A stretch of 64,000 nt of DNA from positions 186,001 to 250,000 of the forward strand of contig NZ_NFLL01000002.1 in NCBI RefSeq assembly GCF_002160895.1, in the 5' to 3' direction. The position numbers and the translations under genes were made by a program. Numbering within the stretch: the stretch's first letter is position 1; the number at the start of each line of letters is the position of its first letter. This DNA comes from Faecalibacterium sp. An122. Lineage in GTDB: Bacteria; Bacillota; Clostridia; Oscillospirales; Ruminococcaceae. Positions 36,008 through 46,773 of this stretch are shown here, piece after piece. Under the pieces are notes generated by a model that was not told the origin of the DNA, did not search any database, and was given only the letters and a program-made list of their open reading frames with translations.

Positions 36008-37987
36008 ATGAAGCAAAAACCCAGATGGACGCTGGAAATGTTTACGGCGGGCTTTGCGCTGCTGGCAGCTGTGCTGATGTTGCTGCTGCTGATGGTGCAG
36101 CCGGCTGTCTGGCCTGTGCTGCTGGTACTCGTCGTTTTGTGCGGGGTGCTGGTGGTGGTGTCCCGGTATCGCGTGCGCCGCTGGGCGGCGCGCTGGGTGA
36201 CCGGCACCAGCTTTGAGAACTCCAAGACCCAGTACAGCCTGGCATCCCTGTCCCAGCCGGCAGCCCTGCTCAGCGGGGACACGGTGGTCTGGTATAACAT
36301 CCCCTTCCGGGATTATGTGCTGAACGGTGCCGACCAGCTGGCCGGCCGGGTCAACAAACTGCTGCCGGGCCTGGAACTGGCCCAGTGCGGCACCCCCAAC
36401 GGCCAGGTTCTGGCCTGCGCCAGCGGTGTGTGGCGGATTCACGCCTCCACCGTGGACGGCGAGGGGAAGGAGAAAACCAGCATTCTGGTCCTCAACGACG
36501 AGACCGCCCTGCGCAAAATCGAGAACGAATACAAGGCCAGCCGCCCCGGCTATATGATTTTCTCGGTGGACGGCTACGACGACGTGTTCAGCGATATGCT
36601 GGACAGCGAGAGCGCCCGCCTGCTGGAGCGAATCAACCGCACCATTGAGGGGATGATCGCCCGGGGCACCGGCTTCCTCCGCCGCGTGGCCAATGGCCGC
36701 TATATCGCGGTGGTGGAGGAGCGTCAGCTGGAGCAGTTTGCCCAGCAGGGCTACGACGTGCTGGATAAAATCCGCGCCCTGGAGCCCAGCGTCAACCTGT
36801 CCATTTCCATCGGCATCGGCCGGCGGGCCCCCACGCTGCATGAGGCCCAGGAGATGGCGGTGCAGGCTCTGGACATGGCCCAGGGCCGCGGCGGCGACCA
36901 GGCCGCCGAGATGACCCCCGACGGCTTCACTTTCTACGGCGGCGTCAGCCACGGCGTGGAAAAGCGCAGCAAGGTCCGCAGCCGTATTGTGGCCGAGGCC
37001 CTGGTGGAACTCATCAAGGCGGCGGACCATGTGGTCATCATGGGCCACCGGATGAGCGATCTGGACGCCATTGGCTCAGCCGAGGGCGTGCTGCGGATCT
37101 GCAAGATCTGCGACGTGCCGGCGGTCATTGCCGTCCGGCGGGAGGCCACTTTGGCCACCAGCCTGATCCATGCCATTGAGGACGCCGGCCAGGAGAGCGA
37201 CTTCATTGATCCCCGCAGCGCCCTGGCCATCATCACCAAAGAGACCCTCTGCATCGTGGTCGATACATACCAGGTTGGCCAGGTGGAGAGCAAGGAAATT
37301 CTGGACAAGTGCGGCAAAGTCGCGGTCATTGACCACCACCGCAAGGGCGTGGGCTATATCGAGAACGCCGTTCTGGTCTGCCATGAGCCCTACGCCTCCT
37401 CGGCCAGTGAGCTGGTCACCGAGCTGCTCCAGTATGTGGGCGGCCGGGACGACAAGCCCACCCGGGTGGAGGCCGAGGGCCTGCTGTCCGGCATCATGCT
37501 GGATACCCGGAACTTCAGCCTTCACACCGGCGTGCGCACCTTTGAGGCGGCCGCGGCCCTGCGCCGCTACGGAGCCGAAACCGAGCGCGCCTGGTCCCTG
37601 TTTGACGTCAGCCTGACCGAGTACAACTCCAAGGCGGGCCTTGTCTCCAAGGCGCAGATGTACAAGGGCTGCGCCGTGGTTCTCAGCGGCGAACTGCCGG
37701 CGGAGGCCCAGGTGGCCGTTCCCCAGGCAGCCAACGACCTGCTGAGCATCGAGGGAGTGCAGGCCAGCTTTGTGGCGGTTCAGACCGGCAGTATGGTCAA
37801 GATTTCGGCCCGCAGCATGGGCCAGGTCAATGTCCAGGTCATTATGGAGAGCCTGGGCGGCGGCGGCCATCAGACCATGGCGGCCACCGTCCTCAAGCAC
37901 ACCTCCCTGGACCAGGCCCGGGAGCGCCTCCACGCCGCCATCGACGGCTACCGTGCGTCCCAGAAGAAGGGCAGCGCCAAGGACTGA
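36008..37987 (+). CDS. gdpP: Cyclic-di-AMP phosphodiesterase GdpP
   Basis: 659-residue membrane protein that degrades c-di-AMP. Two membrane helices (about 12-50) are followed by a PAS-like region, a degenerate GGDEF domain (about 170-300), then DHH and DHHA1 domains. Catalytic residues are in GHRMSDLDAIGSA (H347, D351, D353), VDTYQ and IDHHRKG; the DHHA1 motif GGGGHQ is present. GdpP-L9-DnaB is the usual Firmicutes order. Here glf sits between gdpP and rplI. Confidence 0.94.
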   Translation: MKQKPRWTLEMFTAGFALLAAVLMLLLLMVQPAVWPVLLVLVVLCGVLVVVSRYRVRRWAARWVTGTSFENSKTQYSLASLSQPAALLSGDTVVWYNIPFRDYVLNGADQLAGRVNKLLPGLELAQCGTPNGQVLACASGVWRIHASTVDGEGKEKTSILVLNDETALRKIENEYKASRPGYMIFSVDGYDDVFSDMLDSESARLLERINRTIEGMIARGTGFLRRVANGRYIAVVEERQLEQFAQQGYDVLDKIRALEPSVNLSISIGIGRRAPTLHEAQEMAVQALDMAQGRGGDQAAEMTPDGFTFYGGVSHGVEKRSKVRSRIVAEALVELIKAADHVVIMGHRMSDLDAIGSAEGVLRICKICDVPAVIAVRREATLATSLIHAIEDAGQESDFIDPRSALAIITKETLCIVVDTYQVGQVESKEILDKCGKVAVIDHHRKGVGYIENAVLVCHEPYASSASELVTELLQYVGGRDDKPTRVEAEGLLSGIMLDTRNFSLHTGVRTFEAAAALRRYGAETERAWSLFDVSLTEYNSKAGLVSKAQMYKGCAVVLSGELPAEAQVAVPQAANDLLSIEGVQASFVAVQTGSMVKISARSMGQVNVQVIMESLGGGGHQTMAATVLKHTSLDQARERLHAAIDGYRASQKKGSAKD

Positions 37988-38100
37988 TGTCCCGGCGCGC
38001 CTCCATCATCCGCTGAACGGGTGCGGCTGCAGAGCAGACGCGCCTTTTCAGCACAACGGGCTGGCCTGTCCGGCCCGTCCCCGAACAAAGGAGAAGCGGA

Positions 38101-39204
38101 ATGAAGCAGTATGATTATCTGATCGTGGGCGCCGGCCTGTTCGGCGCGGTTTTCGCCCAGGAGGCCCGCCGGGCCGGCAAGCGCTGCCTGGTCATCGACC
38201 GGCGCAGCCACATTGCAGGCAACATCTACACCGAACAGGTGGAGGGCATCAACGTCCACCGCTACGGCGCCCATATTTTCCACACCAACTCCAAGGAAGT
38301 GTGGGATTATGTGGGCCGCTTTGCCACCTTCAACCGCTACACCAACAGCCCCATCGCCAACTACCACGGCGAAATCTACAACATGCCCTTCAACATGAAC
38401 ACCTTCAACCGGATGTGGGGCGTGGTGACTCCTGCCGAGGCCAAGGCCGAGATCGAGCGCCAGCGGGCTGCCGCCGGCATCACCGAGCCCAAAAACCTGG
38501 AGGAGCAGGCCATCAGCCTGGTGGGCACCGATATCTATGAGAAACTGGTGAAGGGCTATACCAGCAAACAGTGGGGCCGCCCCTGCGACCAGCTGCCGGC
38601 CTTCATCATCAAGCGGCTGCCGGTCCGCTTCACCTACGACAACAACTATTTCAACGCCCTCTATCAGGGCATCCCCAACGGCGGTTATACCGCCATGGTG
38701 GAGGGGATGCTGGAGGGCACCGAGGTCCGCCTGGGGGTGGATTACCTCCAGGAAAAGGAGTCTCTGGACGCCCTGGCCGACCGCGTGGTCTATACCGGCC
38801 CCATCGACGCCTATTTCGGCTATCGCCTGGGCGCGCTGGAATACCGCAGCGTCCGGTTTGAGACCGAGGTGCTGGACACTGACAACTACCAGGGCAACGC
38901 GGTGGTGAACTACACCGACGCCGAGACCCCCTACACCCGGATCATCGAGCACAAGCACTTTGAGTTCGGCACCCAGCCCAAGACGGTCATCAGCCGGGAG
39001 TACAGCGCCGAGTGGAAGGTGGGGGATGAGCCCTACTATCCTGTCAACGACGACAAAAACGGCGCCCTGTATGCCCAGTACCGGGCCCTGGCCGACGGGG
39101 AGAAGAACGTCCTGTTCGGCGGACGCCTGGGCGAGTACCGCTACTACGATATGGACAAGGTCATCGAGAGCGCCCTGGAGGCCGTCCGGAAGGAACTGGG
39201 CTGA
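38101..39204 (+). CDS. glf: UDP-galactopyranose mutase
   Basis: 367-residue flavoenzyme that converts UDP-galactopyranose to UDP-galactofuranose, a precursor for galactofuranose in capsule or cell-wall glycans. The FAD motif is IVGAGLFGAVFAQEA at 8-22. The HRYGAHIFHT region and C-terminal ARG-type residues (GGRLGEYRYYDMD) fit. AAAGGAG precedes the ATG. No glycosyltransferase neighbours are present, which is unusual because glf normally sits in polysaccharide clusters. Confidence 0.95.
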   Translation: MKQYDYLIVGAGLFGAVFAQEARRAGKRCLVIDRRSHIAGNIYTEQVEGINVHRYGAHIFHTNSKEVWDYVGRFATFNRYTNSPIANYHGEIYNMPFNMNTFNRMWGVVTPAEAKAEIERQRAAAGITEPKNLEEQAISLVGTDIYEKLVKGYTSKQWGRPCDQLPAFIIKRLPVRFTYDNNYFNALYQGIPNGGYTAMVEGMLEGTEVRLGVDYLQEKESLDALADRVVYTGPIDAYFGYRLGALEYRSVRFETEVLDTDNYQGNAVVNYTDAETPYTRIIEHKHFEFGTQPKTVISREYSAEWKVGDEPYYPVNDDKNGALYAQYRALADGEKNVLFGGRLGEYRYYDMDKVIESALEAVRKELG

Positions 39205-39260
39205 GGGGCTGCGGACCGGGTTTCAGTTTGTCACCCGGTCACAAAGAAAGCGCCGCGCCC

Positions 39261-39289
39261 TTGCCGAAACGGCCGGGATGCGGTATACT
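39261..39289 (+). promoter_or_regulatory. Promoter of rplI
   Basis: TTGCCG (39261-39266), 17 bases, TATACT (39284-39289), about 55 nt before rplI. It makes rplI independent of the inserted glf gene. Confidence 0.6.
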
Positions 39290-39345
39290 AAAGGAAGAAA
39301 ATGGGCCTGGTGTGCAGATGCCGGGCCGGAAATGAGGGATCAGCC

Positions 39346-39801
39346 ATGAAGGTTATTTTGAAGCAGGACATCAAGGGAATCGGCAAGAAGGACGAAATCC
39401 ATGAGGTTTCGGACGGCTACGCCCGCAACTACCTGTTCCCCCGCAAGCTGGCGGCTGTGGCCGATGCCAGCGCCCTGAACATCGCCCGCAGCAAGGAGGC
39501 CGCCGCCGACTTCCATGAGGCGGAGAATGTGGCCGCTGCCCAGGCTCTGGCTGCCAAGATCAACAGCCGCATCGTCACCGTCAAGGCCAAGGGCGGCGCA
39601 TCGGGCCGCCTGTTCGGCAAGGTCACCAGCAAGGAAATTGCCGCTGCCCTGTCGGAGGCTACCGGCGAGACGGTGGACAAGAAGAAAATCGAGCTGGAGA
39701 TCAAGGACATCCGGGATGCCGGCGTGTTCAATGGCAAGGTCCGGCTGTATCCGGGCGTTGTGGCCAGCTTTAAAGTGAACGTGGAGGTCGAGCAGGCGTA
39801 A
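39346..39801 (+). CDS. rplI: 50S ribosomal protein L9
   Basis: 151 residues. The N-domain begins [17 protein letters not shown] with the signature [14 protein letters not shown] long connecting helix and the C-domain ([16 protein letters not shown]) follow. L9 binds 23S rRNA near L1. The start at 39346 follows GAGGGATCAGCC; a longer frame adds 15 residues without family support. It precedes dnaB. Confidence 0.97.
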   Translation: MKVILKQDIKGIGKKDEIHEVSDGYARNYLFPRKLAAVADASALNIARSKEAAADFHEAENVAAAQALAAKINSRIVTVKAKGGASGRLFGKVTSKEIAAALSEATGETVDKKKIELEIKDIRDAGVFNGKVRLYPGVVASFKVNVEVEQA

Positions 39802-39821
39802 AAGCTGCGACGGCTGCCGCT

Positions 39822-39851
39822 GCGCTCCCTGCAAAAAGGGGGCGCTTTTTT
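39822..39851 (+). terminator. Terminator of rplI
   Basis: GCGCTCCC (39822-39829) pairs with GGGGGCGC (39838-39845, one G-T), then TTTTTT. dnaB lies beyond, so it is reached by read-through or its own promoter. Confidence 0.8.
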
Positions 39852-39918
39852 GGCTGAAAGAGGGCTGCAGCCCGTTTGGCCCATTTATGCCCATTTATGG
39901 TAGAAAGGGGGAGTACCC

Positions 39919-41328
39919 ATGCCGGAGGAACGCCGCCGTTCCCGCTATGGCAGTGAGCTGAATCTGGAGAGCATGGGCATCCAGCCGCCCTACAGTATGC
40001 AGGCAGAGCAGAGCGTGCTGGGCGCCGTCCTGCTCAAGCCGGACGTTTTGACCGACCTGGTGGAAATCGTCCGCCCCGAGATGTTCTACGCCACCCAGAA
40101 CGGCCGGATTTATTCCGAGATGATCCGGCTGTTCACCGGCGACCAGACCATCGACTTTGTCACCCTGCTGGACGCGGTGGTCTCGGACAATATTTTCGCC
40201 AGCCCCGACGAGGCCAAGGTCTACCTGACCGGCCTGGCCGAGACGGTGCCCAGCATCTCCAACGTCAAGGCCTACGCCGAGATCGTCCAGGAGAAGTACC
40301 TGGTCCGCCAGCTGATGGGGGTGGCCACCGACATTCTGCAGGATGCCGGCGATGAGCCGGACGCCTCCATGCTGCTGGAAACCGCCGAGCAGCGGCTGTA
40401 TGAGATCCGCTCCGGCCGGGATTCCAGCGCGTTGACGCCCCTGTCCTCCAGCATGGTGGAGACCCTGACCAACCTGCAGAAGATCAGCGGCCCCGACGCC
40501 GACAAGTACAAGGGCATCCCCACCGGGTTCCGGCTGCTGGACACCGTCCTCACCGGCCTGGGCCGGGGTGACCTGATTATCCTGGCGGCCCGTCCCGGCA
40601 TGGGCAAATCCAGCTTTGCGCTGAACATCGCCACCCGCGTGGCCATGAAACAGCACATCCCGGTGGCCATTTTCAGCCTGGAAATGACCAAGGAGCAGCT
40701 GACCAACCGCATTCTCTCGGCCGAGGCCGGCATCGACAGCCAGGCCTTCCGCACCGGCGCTCTGACCGCCTCGGACTGGGAGTATCTGGCTCTGGCCACC
40801 GAAAAGCTCCACGATGCCCCCATTTACATGGACGACACCTCGTCCATCACCATCACCGAGATGAAAGCCAAGATCCGCCGGATCAACCAGGACCCCAGCC
40901 GGCCCAACATCGGCCTGATCGTCATTGACTATCTGCAGCTGATGACCTCCGGTCTGCGGACCGAAAACCGGGTCCAGGAGATCAGCACCATCACCCGAAA
41001 CCTCAAGATCATGGCCAAGGAGATGAATGTCCCCATCATCGCCCTGAGCCAGCTGTCCCGTGCGGTGGAAAAACAGGGCAGCAATTCCAGCCACCGCCCC
41101 CAGCTGTCCGACCTGCGTGATTCGGGTTCCATCGAGCAGGACGCCGACTGCGTCCTGTTCCTCTACCGCGACTCCTACTACGCCAGCCAGCAGCCCGACG
41201 GCGCAGAGGTGGACGCCGACACCGCCGAGTGTATTGTGGCCAAAAACCGCCACGGCGAGACCAGTACCGTCCCGCTGGGCTGGGACGGCGCCCACACCCG
41301 GTTTATGGATGTGGATTTCCAGCACTGA
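39919..41328 (+). CDS. dnaB: Replicative DNA helicase DnaB
   Basis: 469-residue hexameric helicase. An N-terminal DnaG-interacting domain (21-125) and linker precede the RecA-like domain with Walker A ARPGMGKS (224-231), DYLQLM (Walker B) and the SQLSRAVE arginine region. No intein is present. ATG at 39919 follows GAAAGGGGGAG. The stop overlaps the approach to tilS (TGA-T-ATG). Confidence 0.97.
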   Translation: MPEERRRSRYGSELNLESMGIQPPYSMQAEQSVLGAVLLKPDVLTDLVEIVRPEMFYATQNGRIYSEMIRLFTGDQTIDFVTLLDAVVSDNIFASPDEAKVYLTGLAETVPSISNVKAYAEIVQEKYLVRQLMGVATDILQDAGDEPDASMLLETAEQRLYEIRSGRDSSALTPLSSSMVETLTNLQKISGPDADKYKGIPTGFRLLDTVLTGLGRGDLIILAARPGMGKSSFALNIATRVAMKQHIPVAIFSLEMTKEQLTNRILSAEAGIDSQAFRTGALTASDWEYLALATEKLHDAPIYMDDTSSITITEMKAKIRRINQDPSRPNIGLIVIDYLQLMTSGLRTENRVQEISTITRNLKIMAKEMNVPIIALSQLSRAVEKQGSNSSHRPQLSDLRDSGSIEQDADCVLFLYRDSYYASQQPDGAEVDADTAECIVAKNRHGETSTVPLGWDGAHTRFMDVDFQH

Positions 41329-41329
41329 T

Positions 41330-42802
41330 ATGAGCCAGAACGACGCCGAAATCCTCCAGACAACCCAAGCCCGGGTGCTTGCCCATTGTGGGCAGGCCGG
41401 GCTTTTTGTGCATGGACAGCGGGTGGCGGCGGCTGTGTCGGGCGGGGCCGACAGTATGGCCCTGCTGCGGATGCTTCTGGTCCTGGCGGAACCGCTGGGG
41501 ATCACCGTTACCGCCTGCCATGTGAACCACCGGCTGCGGGGCCCTGCGGCCGACGCAGACGAAGCCTTTGTCCGGGACCAGTGCGCCCGGCTGGAGGTGG
41601 AGCTGCGGGTGTTCCGGGCAGGGGAGGAGGGCCTGCCCCTGGCCGATGGCGGGGAGGCGGGAGCCCGTAATCTCCGCTATGCCTGTTTTGAACGGCTTCG
41701 CCGGGAAGGGATAGACCGGGTGGCCACGGCCCATACTGTTACAGATCAGGCGGAAACCCTGCTGTTCCGGCTGGCCCGGGGCACCGGGCTGCATGGGGCG
41801 GGGGGCATCCGCCCGGTGCGGGATTTCTATGTCCGGCCCCTGCTCTGCTTAACGCGGGCAGAGGTGGAGGCCTGCTGCGCCGCCTGGGGCCAGAGCTGGG
41901 TCACCGATGAGACCAACCTCTCGGACGCCTACGCCCGCAACCGCCTCCGCCACGACGCCCTGCCCGCCCTGCGCCAGGCCAATGCCGGCGCCGAGCGGAA
42001 TCTGGCCCGCTTCTGCGAAAAGGCCGCCCAGGCCGACGCCTATTTTGCCCGGGCCGCCGCCGGCCTGCTGGACCGGGCCGCCCGGGTCGAGCCCCAGGAC
42101 TGCCCCCCGGCGGTCCGCCGAGTTCTGGAAAGCGGGGGACCGGTCTGGCGGCTGGAGGTGCTCCAGCAGGCCGACCCTCTGATTCTGGAGGCAGCGGCCC
42201 ACGCCCTGGTGGCCCCCCATCGGGACCCGGAGGAGCTGTATATCCGCCTTTTGTGCCAGCTGGTGGAAAAGGGGACCGGCGCGGTCCAGCTGCGCCCCGG
42301 GGTGCGGCTGCGGGCCGGTCAGGGCTTTTTCTGGCAGGAGGACGCCCCGGCCCCGCCGGCGTCCCCTCTGGAAGCCGTGCCCTTCTGCCCCGAAAAACAG
42401 GCCGAATATCCCCTCGGCGGGGGACAATGGCTCTGTGTGCGGCTGTCCCGCCATAGTTTTCAAGAAAAAACACAGGTCGTTCACAAAAAAGACTTAAAAA
42501 ATGTAGCAGATTATGCTAGAATAACCATGTTGCATCCTGCCCTTACCCTGCGCAGCCGCCTGCCGGGGGACCTGTACCGGCCCGCCGGCCGCAGCGTCAC
42601 CAAGCCCCTGCGCAAATGGATGAACGAACAGGCCATCCCTCCCCAGGTGAGGGACAGCCTGCCGGTGCTGGCAGACGGCAGCGAGGTGGTATGGGTCTGC
42701 GGTGCAGGCTTTGCGGAAGGCCTGGCCCCTCATCCGGGGGACGACGGCCTGACCCTGTACCTGGAGATACAAACCCGAAAGGGAGAAGAGAGAGGACGTT
42801 GA
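41330..42802 (+). CDS. tilS: tRNA(Ile)-lysidine synthase
   Basis: 490 residues. TilS changes C34 of the AUA-reading tRNA-Ile to lysidine. The PP-loop is VSGGADSMAL (36-45), with HVNHRLRG and the Asp-rich HTVTDQAET region; TilS substrate-binding and C-terminal domains follow (GDLYRPAGRSVTKPLRKWMNE). The ATG is one base after the dnaB stop. An AT-rich stretch at about 42460-42530 breaks the codon pattern. It precedes hpt and ftsH, a conserved trio. Confidence 0.95.
   Translation: MSQNDAEILQTTQARVLAHCGQAGLFVHGQRVAAAVSGGADSMALLRMLLVLAEPLGITVTACHVNHRLRGPAADADEAFVRDQCARLEVELRVFRAGEEGLPLADGGEAGARNLRYACFERLRREGIDRVATAHTVTDQAETLLFRLARGTGLHGAGGIRPVRDFYVRPLLCLTRAEVEACCAAWGQSWVTDETNLSDAYARNRLRHDALPALRQANAGAERNLARFCEKAAQADAYFARAAAGLLDRAARVEPQDCPPAVRRVLESGGPVWRLEVLQQADPLILEAAAHALVAPHRDPEELYIRLLCQLVEKGTGAVQLRPGVRLRAGQGFFWQEDAPAPPASPLEAVPFCPEKQAEYPLGGGQWLCVRLSRHSFQEKTQVVHKKDLKNVADYARITMLHPALTLRSRLPGDLYRPAGRSVTKPLRKWMNEQAIPPQVRDSLPVLADGSEVVWVCGAGFAEGLAPHPGDDGLTLYLEIQTRKGEERGR
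42494..42522 (+). promoter_or_regulatory. Possible internal promoter in tilS for hpt-ftsH
   Basis: TTAAAA (42494-42499), 17 bases, TAGAAT (42517-42522) with extended-10 TGC, within an AT-rich coding patch about 285 nt before hpt. The -35 box is weak. Confidence 0.35.
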
Positions 42803-42805
42803 GTC

Positions 42806-43357
42806 ATGGATATGCGCGACGACATTCAAACGGTTCTGGTCACCGAAGAACAGCTGAAAGCCAAGGTGGCTGAGCTGGGTGCTCAGATCAGCCGGGACTA
42901 CGCAGGCAAGGACCTGCTGCTGGTCTCGATTTTAAAGGGTGCTGTGGTCTTTATGGCCGACCTGATGCGGGCGGTCACCATCCACTGCAGCATTGATTTC
43001 ATGGTGGTGTCCAGCTACGGCGGCACCAATACCCAGACCACCGGCCTTGTCAAGATTGTCAAGGACCTGGACGCCGACCTCACCGGCCGGGACGTTCTGA
43101 TCGTGGAGGACGTGCTGGACACCGGCGTTACCCTGTCCCACCTGGTGCCGATGCTCAAGATGCGCAACCCCAATTCGGTCCGGATCTGTGCCATCCTTGA
43201 CAAGCCCGCCCGCCGCAAGACCGACATCACCGCCGATTACCGCGGCTTTGAGGTGCCGGACGCCTTTGTGGTGGGCTATGGCCTGGACTACGATGAAAAA
43301 TACCGCAACCTGCCCTATGTGGGCGTACTCAAGCCGGAGATCTACGAGGGGGAATAA
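42806..43357 (+). CDS. hpt: Hypoxanthine phosphoribosyltransferase
   Basis: 183-residue purine salvage enzyme converting hypoxanthine or guanine plus PRPP to IMP or GMP. The PRPP loop VLIVEDVLDTGVTLS is intact, as are ILKGAVVFM and the VVGYGLDYDEKYRNLPY tail. It starts 4 nt after the tilS stop and lies 55 nt before ftsH. In Bacillus relatives Hpt and FtsH are linked genetically as well. Confidence 0.96.
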   Translation: MDMRDDIQTVLVTEEQLKAKVAELGAQISRDYAGKDLLLVSILKGAVVFMADLMRAVTIHCSIDFMVVSSYGGTNTQTTGLVKIVKDLDADLTGRDVLIVEDVLDTGVTLSHLVPMLKMRNPNSVRICAILDKPARRKTDITADYRGFEVPDAFVVGYGLDYDEKYRNLPYVGVLKPEIYEGE

Positions 43358-43412
43358 CCCCGGGCGGCCGGCACAAACCACCCAATAATTTCAGAATGGG
43401 AGTTGATTGTTT

Positions 43413-45587
<2,175 letters not shown>

Positions 45588-45623
45588 CCAGCCGCCTCAG
45601 CAGACAGCAAAGGAGTGAGTGCA

Positions 45624-46709
45624 GTGGAGGAAAGTTTTGACCCGATTGCTCAAACCAGAGCCAACTATTATACCCCGGGCAGCCCGGTCCAGTTTGTTCG
45701 CGTGGAGCTGCTCAAAGGCAGCGTCAGCGGAGACCGCGCCGTCTGCCTGACCTTCAAAAATATTTCCCGGGTGAATCTGACCGCCCTGGAGATCCGCTTC
45801 AAGTGCAAAACCACCGGCGGCGAGGTCCTCTGTGAGGACGAATTCGAATACCGGGACCTGGACGTCAAGCCCGGGGAACTGTTCGGCATGGACGATGCGG
45901 TCTTTATCACCCAGAAACCCATTGTCAGCGTGGACGTGGTTCTCTGCAACGTCTACAACGGCAAGCGGGTGGTCAAGCTGGACAACATCAAGCGAGTCCG
46001 GCTGCCGGCGCCCCGCACCCTGCCCGACGACCTGGCCGCTGCCCTGGAGGAGCGGATGGGCCGCAAGGGGATGCGCTATGCGCCCCAGGTGCTGGACTGC
46101 GGCTGGTATTGTGCCTGCGGTGCCTTCCACCCCAAGGAAGAGGACACCGTCTATTGCAGTGAGTGCGGCTCTGACCGTATCCTGCTGCAGAACGCCCTGA
46201 ATACCCTGATGCAGCCCGAGCAGGACACCGATTCCGAGGACCTGCCTCCCCAGGGCGGCGATACGGCGGAGGTGACCGCCCCCGCGCCCGCCCCGGCCGA
46301 GCAGGAGGATGTGGAGCCCACCCGCATTGTGGGCGGGCCGGTGGAGACCGGCGGCACCCGTGCCTTTGAGCCGGTGCAGCCCTCCCGGCGGGAGTCCACC
46401 CCCCGGGTCAGCCAGGAAACCCGGCTGTTCACCCAGCCCAGCCAGCCGCCCCTCACCTCCCGCCGCCGGGACGATGACCTGGAGGACGAGGAAGAGGCCG
46501 GCGCTACCCGCACCGTCCGTGCGGCGGACCGCTGGAAGGACCAGCCCACCCGCTACAATCGCGCCGCCCCGGTGGAGGACGACGAGGATGAGGAAGATGA
46601 CCGCGACCCGGTGGCCGAGAATATCGTCCGCTGGGTGCCGCCGGTGACCGCTCTCATCTGCGCGGGCATTGCGCTGTACGGCTTTGTGTACTATCAGTTC
46701 TTTATGTAA
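45624..46709 (+). CDS. Uncharacterised tail-anchored protein with zinc ribbon
   Basis: 361 residues, family not recognised. Residues 1-140 look like a beta-sandwich. A zinc ribbon follows (CACGAFHPKEEDTVYCSECG, about residues 164-183), then a long Pro/Glu/Asp/Arg low-complexity linker (200-335) and one C-terminal membrane helix (WVPPVTALICAGIALYGFVY). It is therefore probably cytosolic and anchored at its tail. The GTG at 45624 has AAGGAG 8 nt upstream; GTG 45615 overlaps that site. It lies just after ftsH and before a second tail-anchored protein. Confidence 0.7.
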   Translation: MEESFDPIAQTRANYYTPGSPVQFVRVELLKGSVSGDRAVCLTFKNISRVNLTALEIRFKCKTTGGEVLCEDEFEYRDLDVKPGELFGMDDAVFITQKPIVSVDVVLCNVYNGKRVVKLDNIKRVRLPAPRTLPDDLAAALEERMGRKGMRYAPQVLDCGWYCACGAFHPKEEDTVYCSECGSDRILLQNALNTLMQPEQDTDSEDLPPQGGDTAEVTAPAPAPAEQEDVEPTRIVGGPVETGGTRAFEPVQPSRRESTPRVSQETRLFTQPSQPPLTSRRRDDDLEDEEEAGATRTVRAADRWKDQPTRYNRAAPVEDDEDEEDDRDPVAENIVRWVPPVTALICAGIALYGFVYYQFFM

Positions 46710-46718
46710 CACCCGCAG

Positions 46719-46751
46719 GGGGGAGCGCGTTTGGGCCGCTCCCCCTGTTTT
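46719..46751 (+). terminator. Terminator after the zinc-ribbon protein
   Basis: GGGGGAGCG (46719-46727) pairs with CGCTCCCCC (46737-46745), then TGTTTT. Confidence 0.8.
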
Positions 46752-46773
46752 GAGTTGAGAAAGGGGGGAGAAG

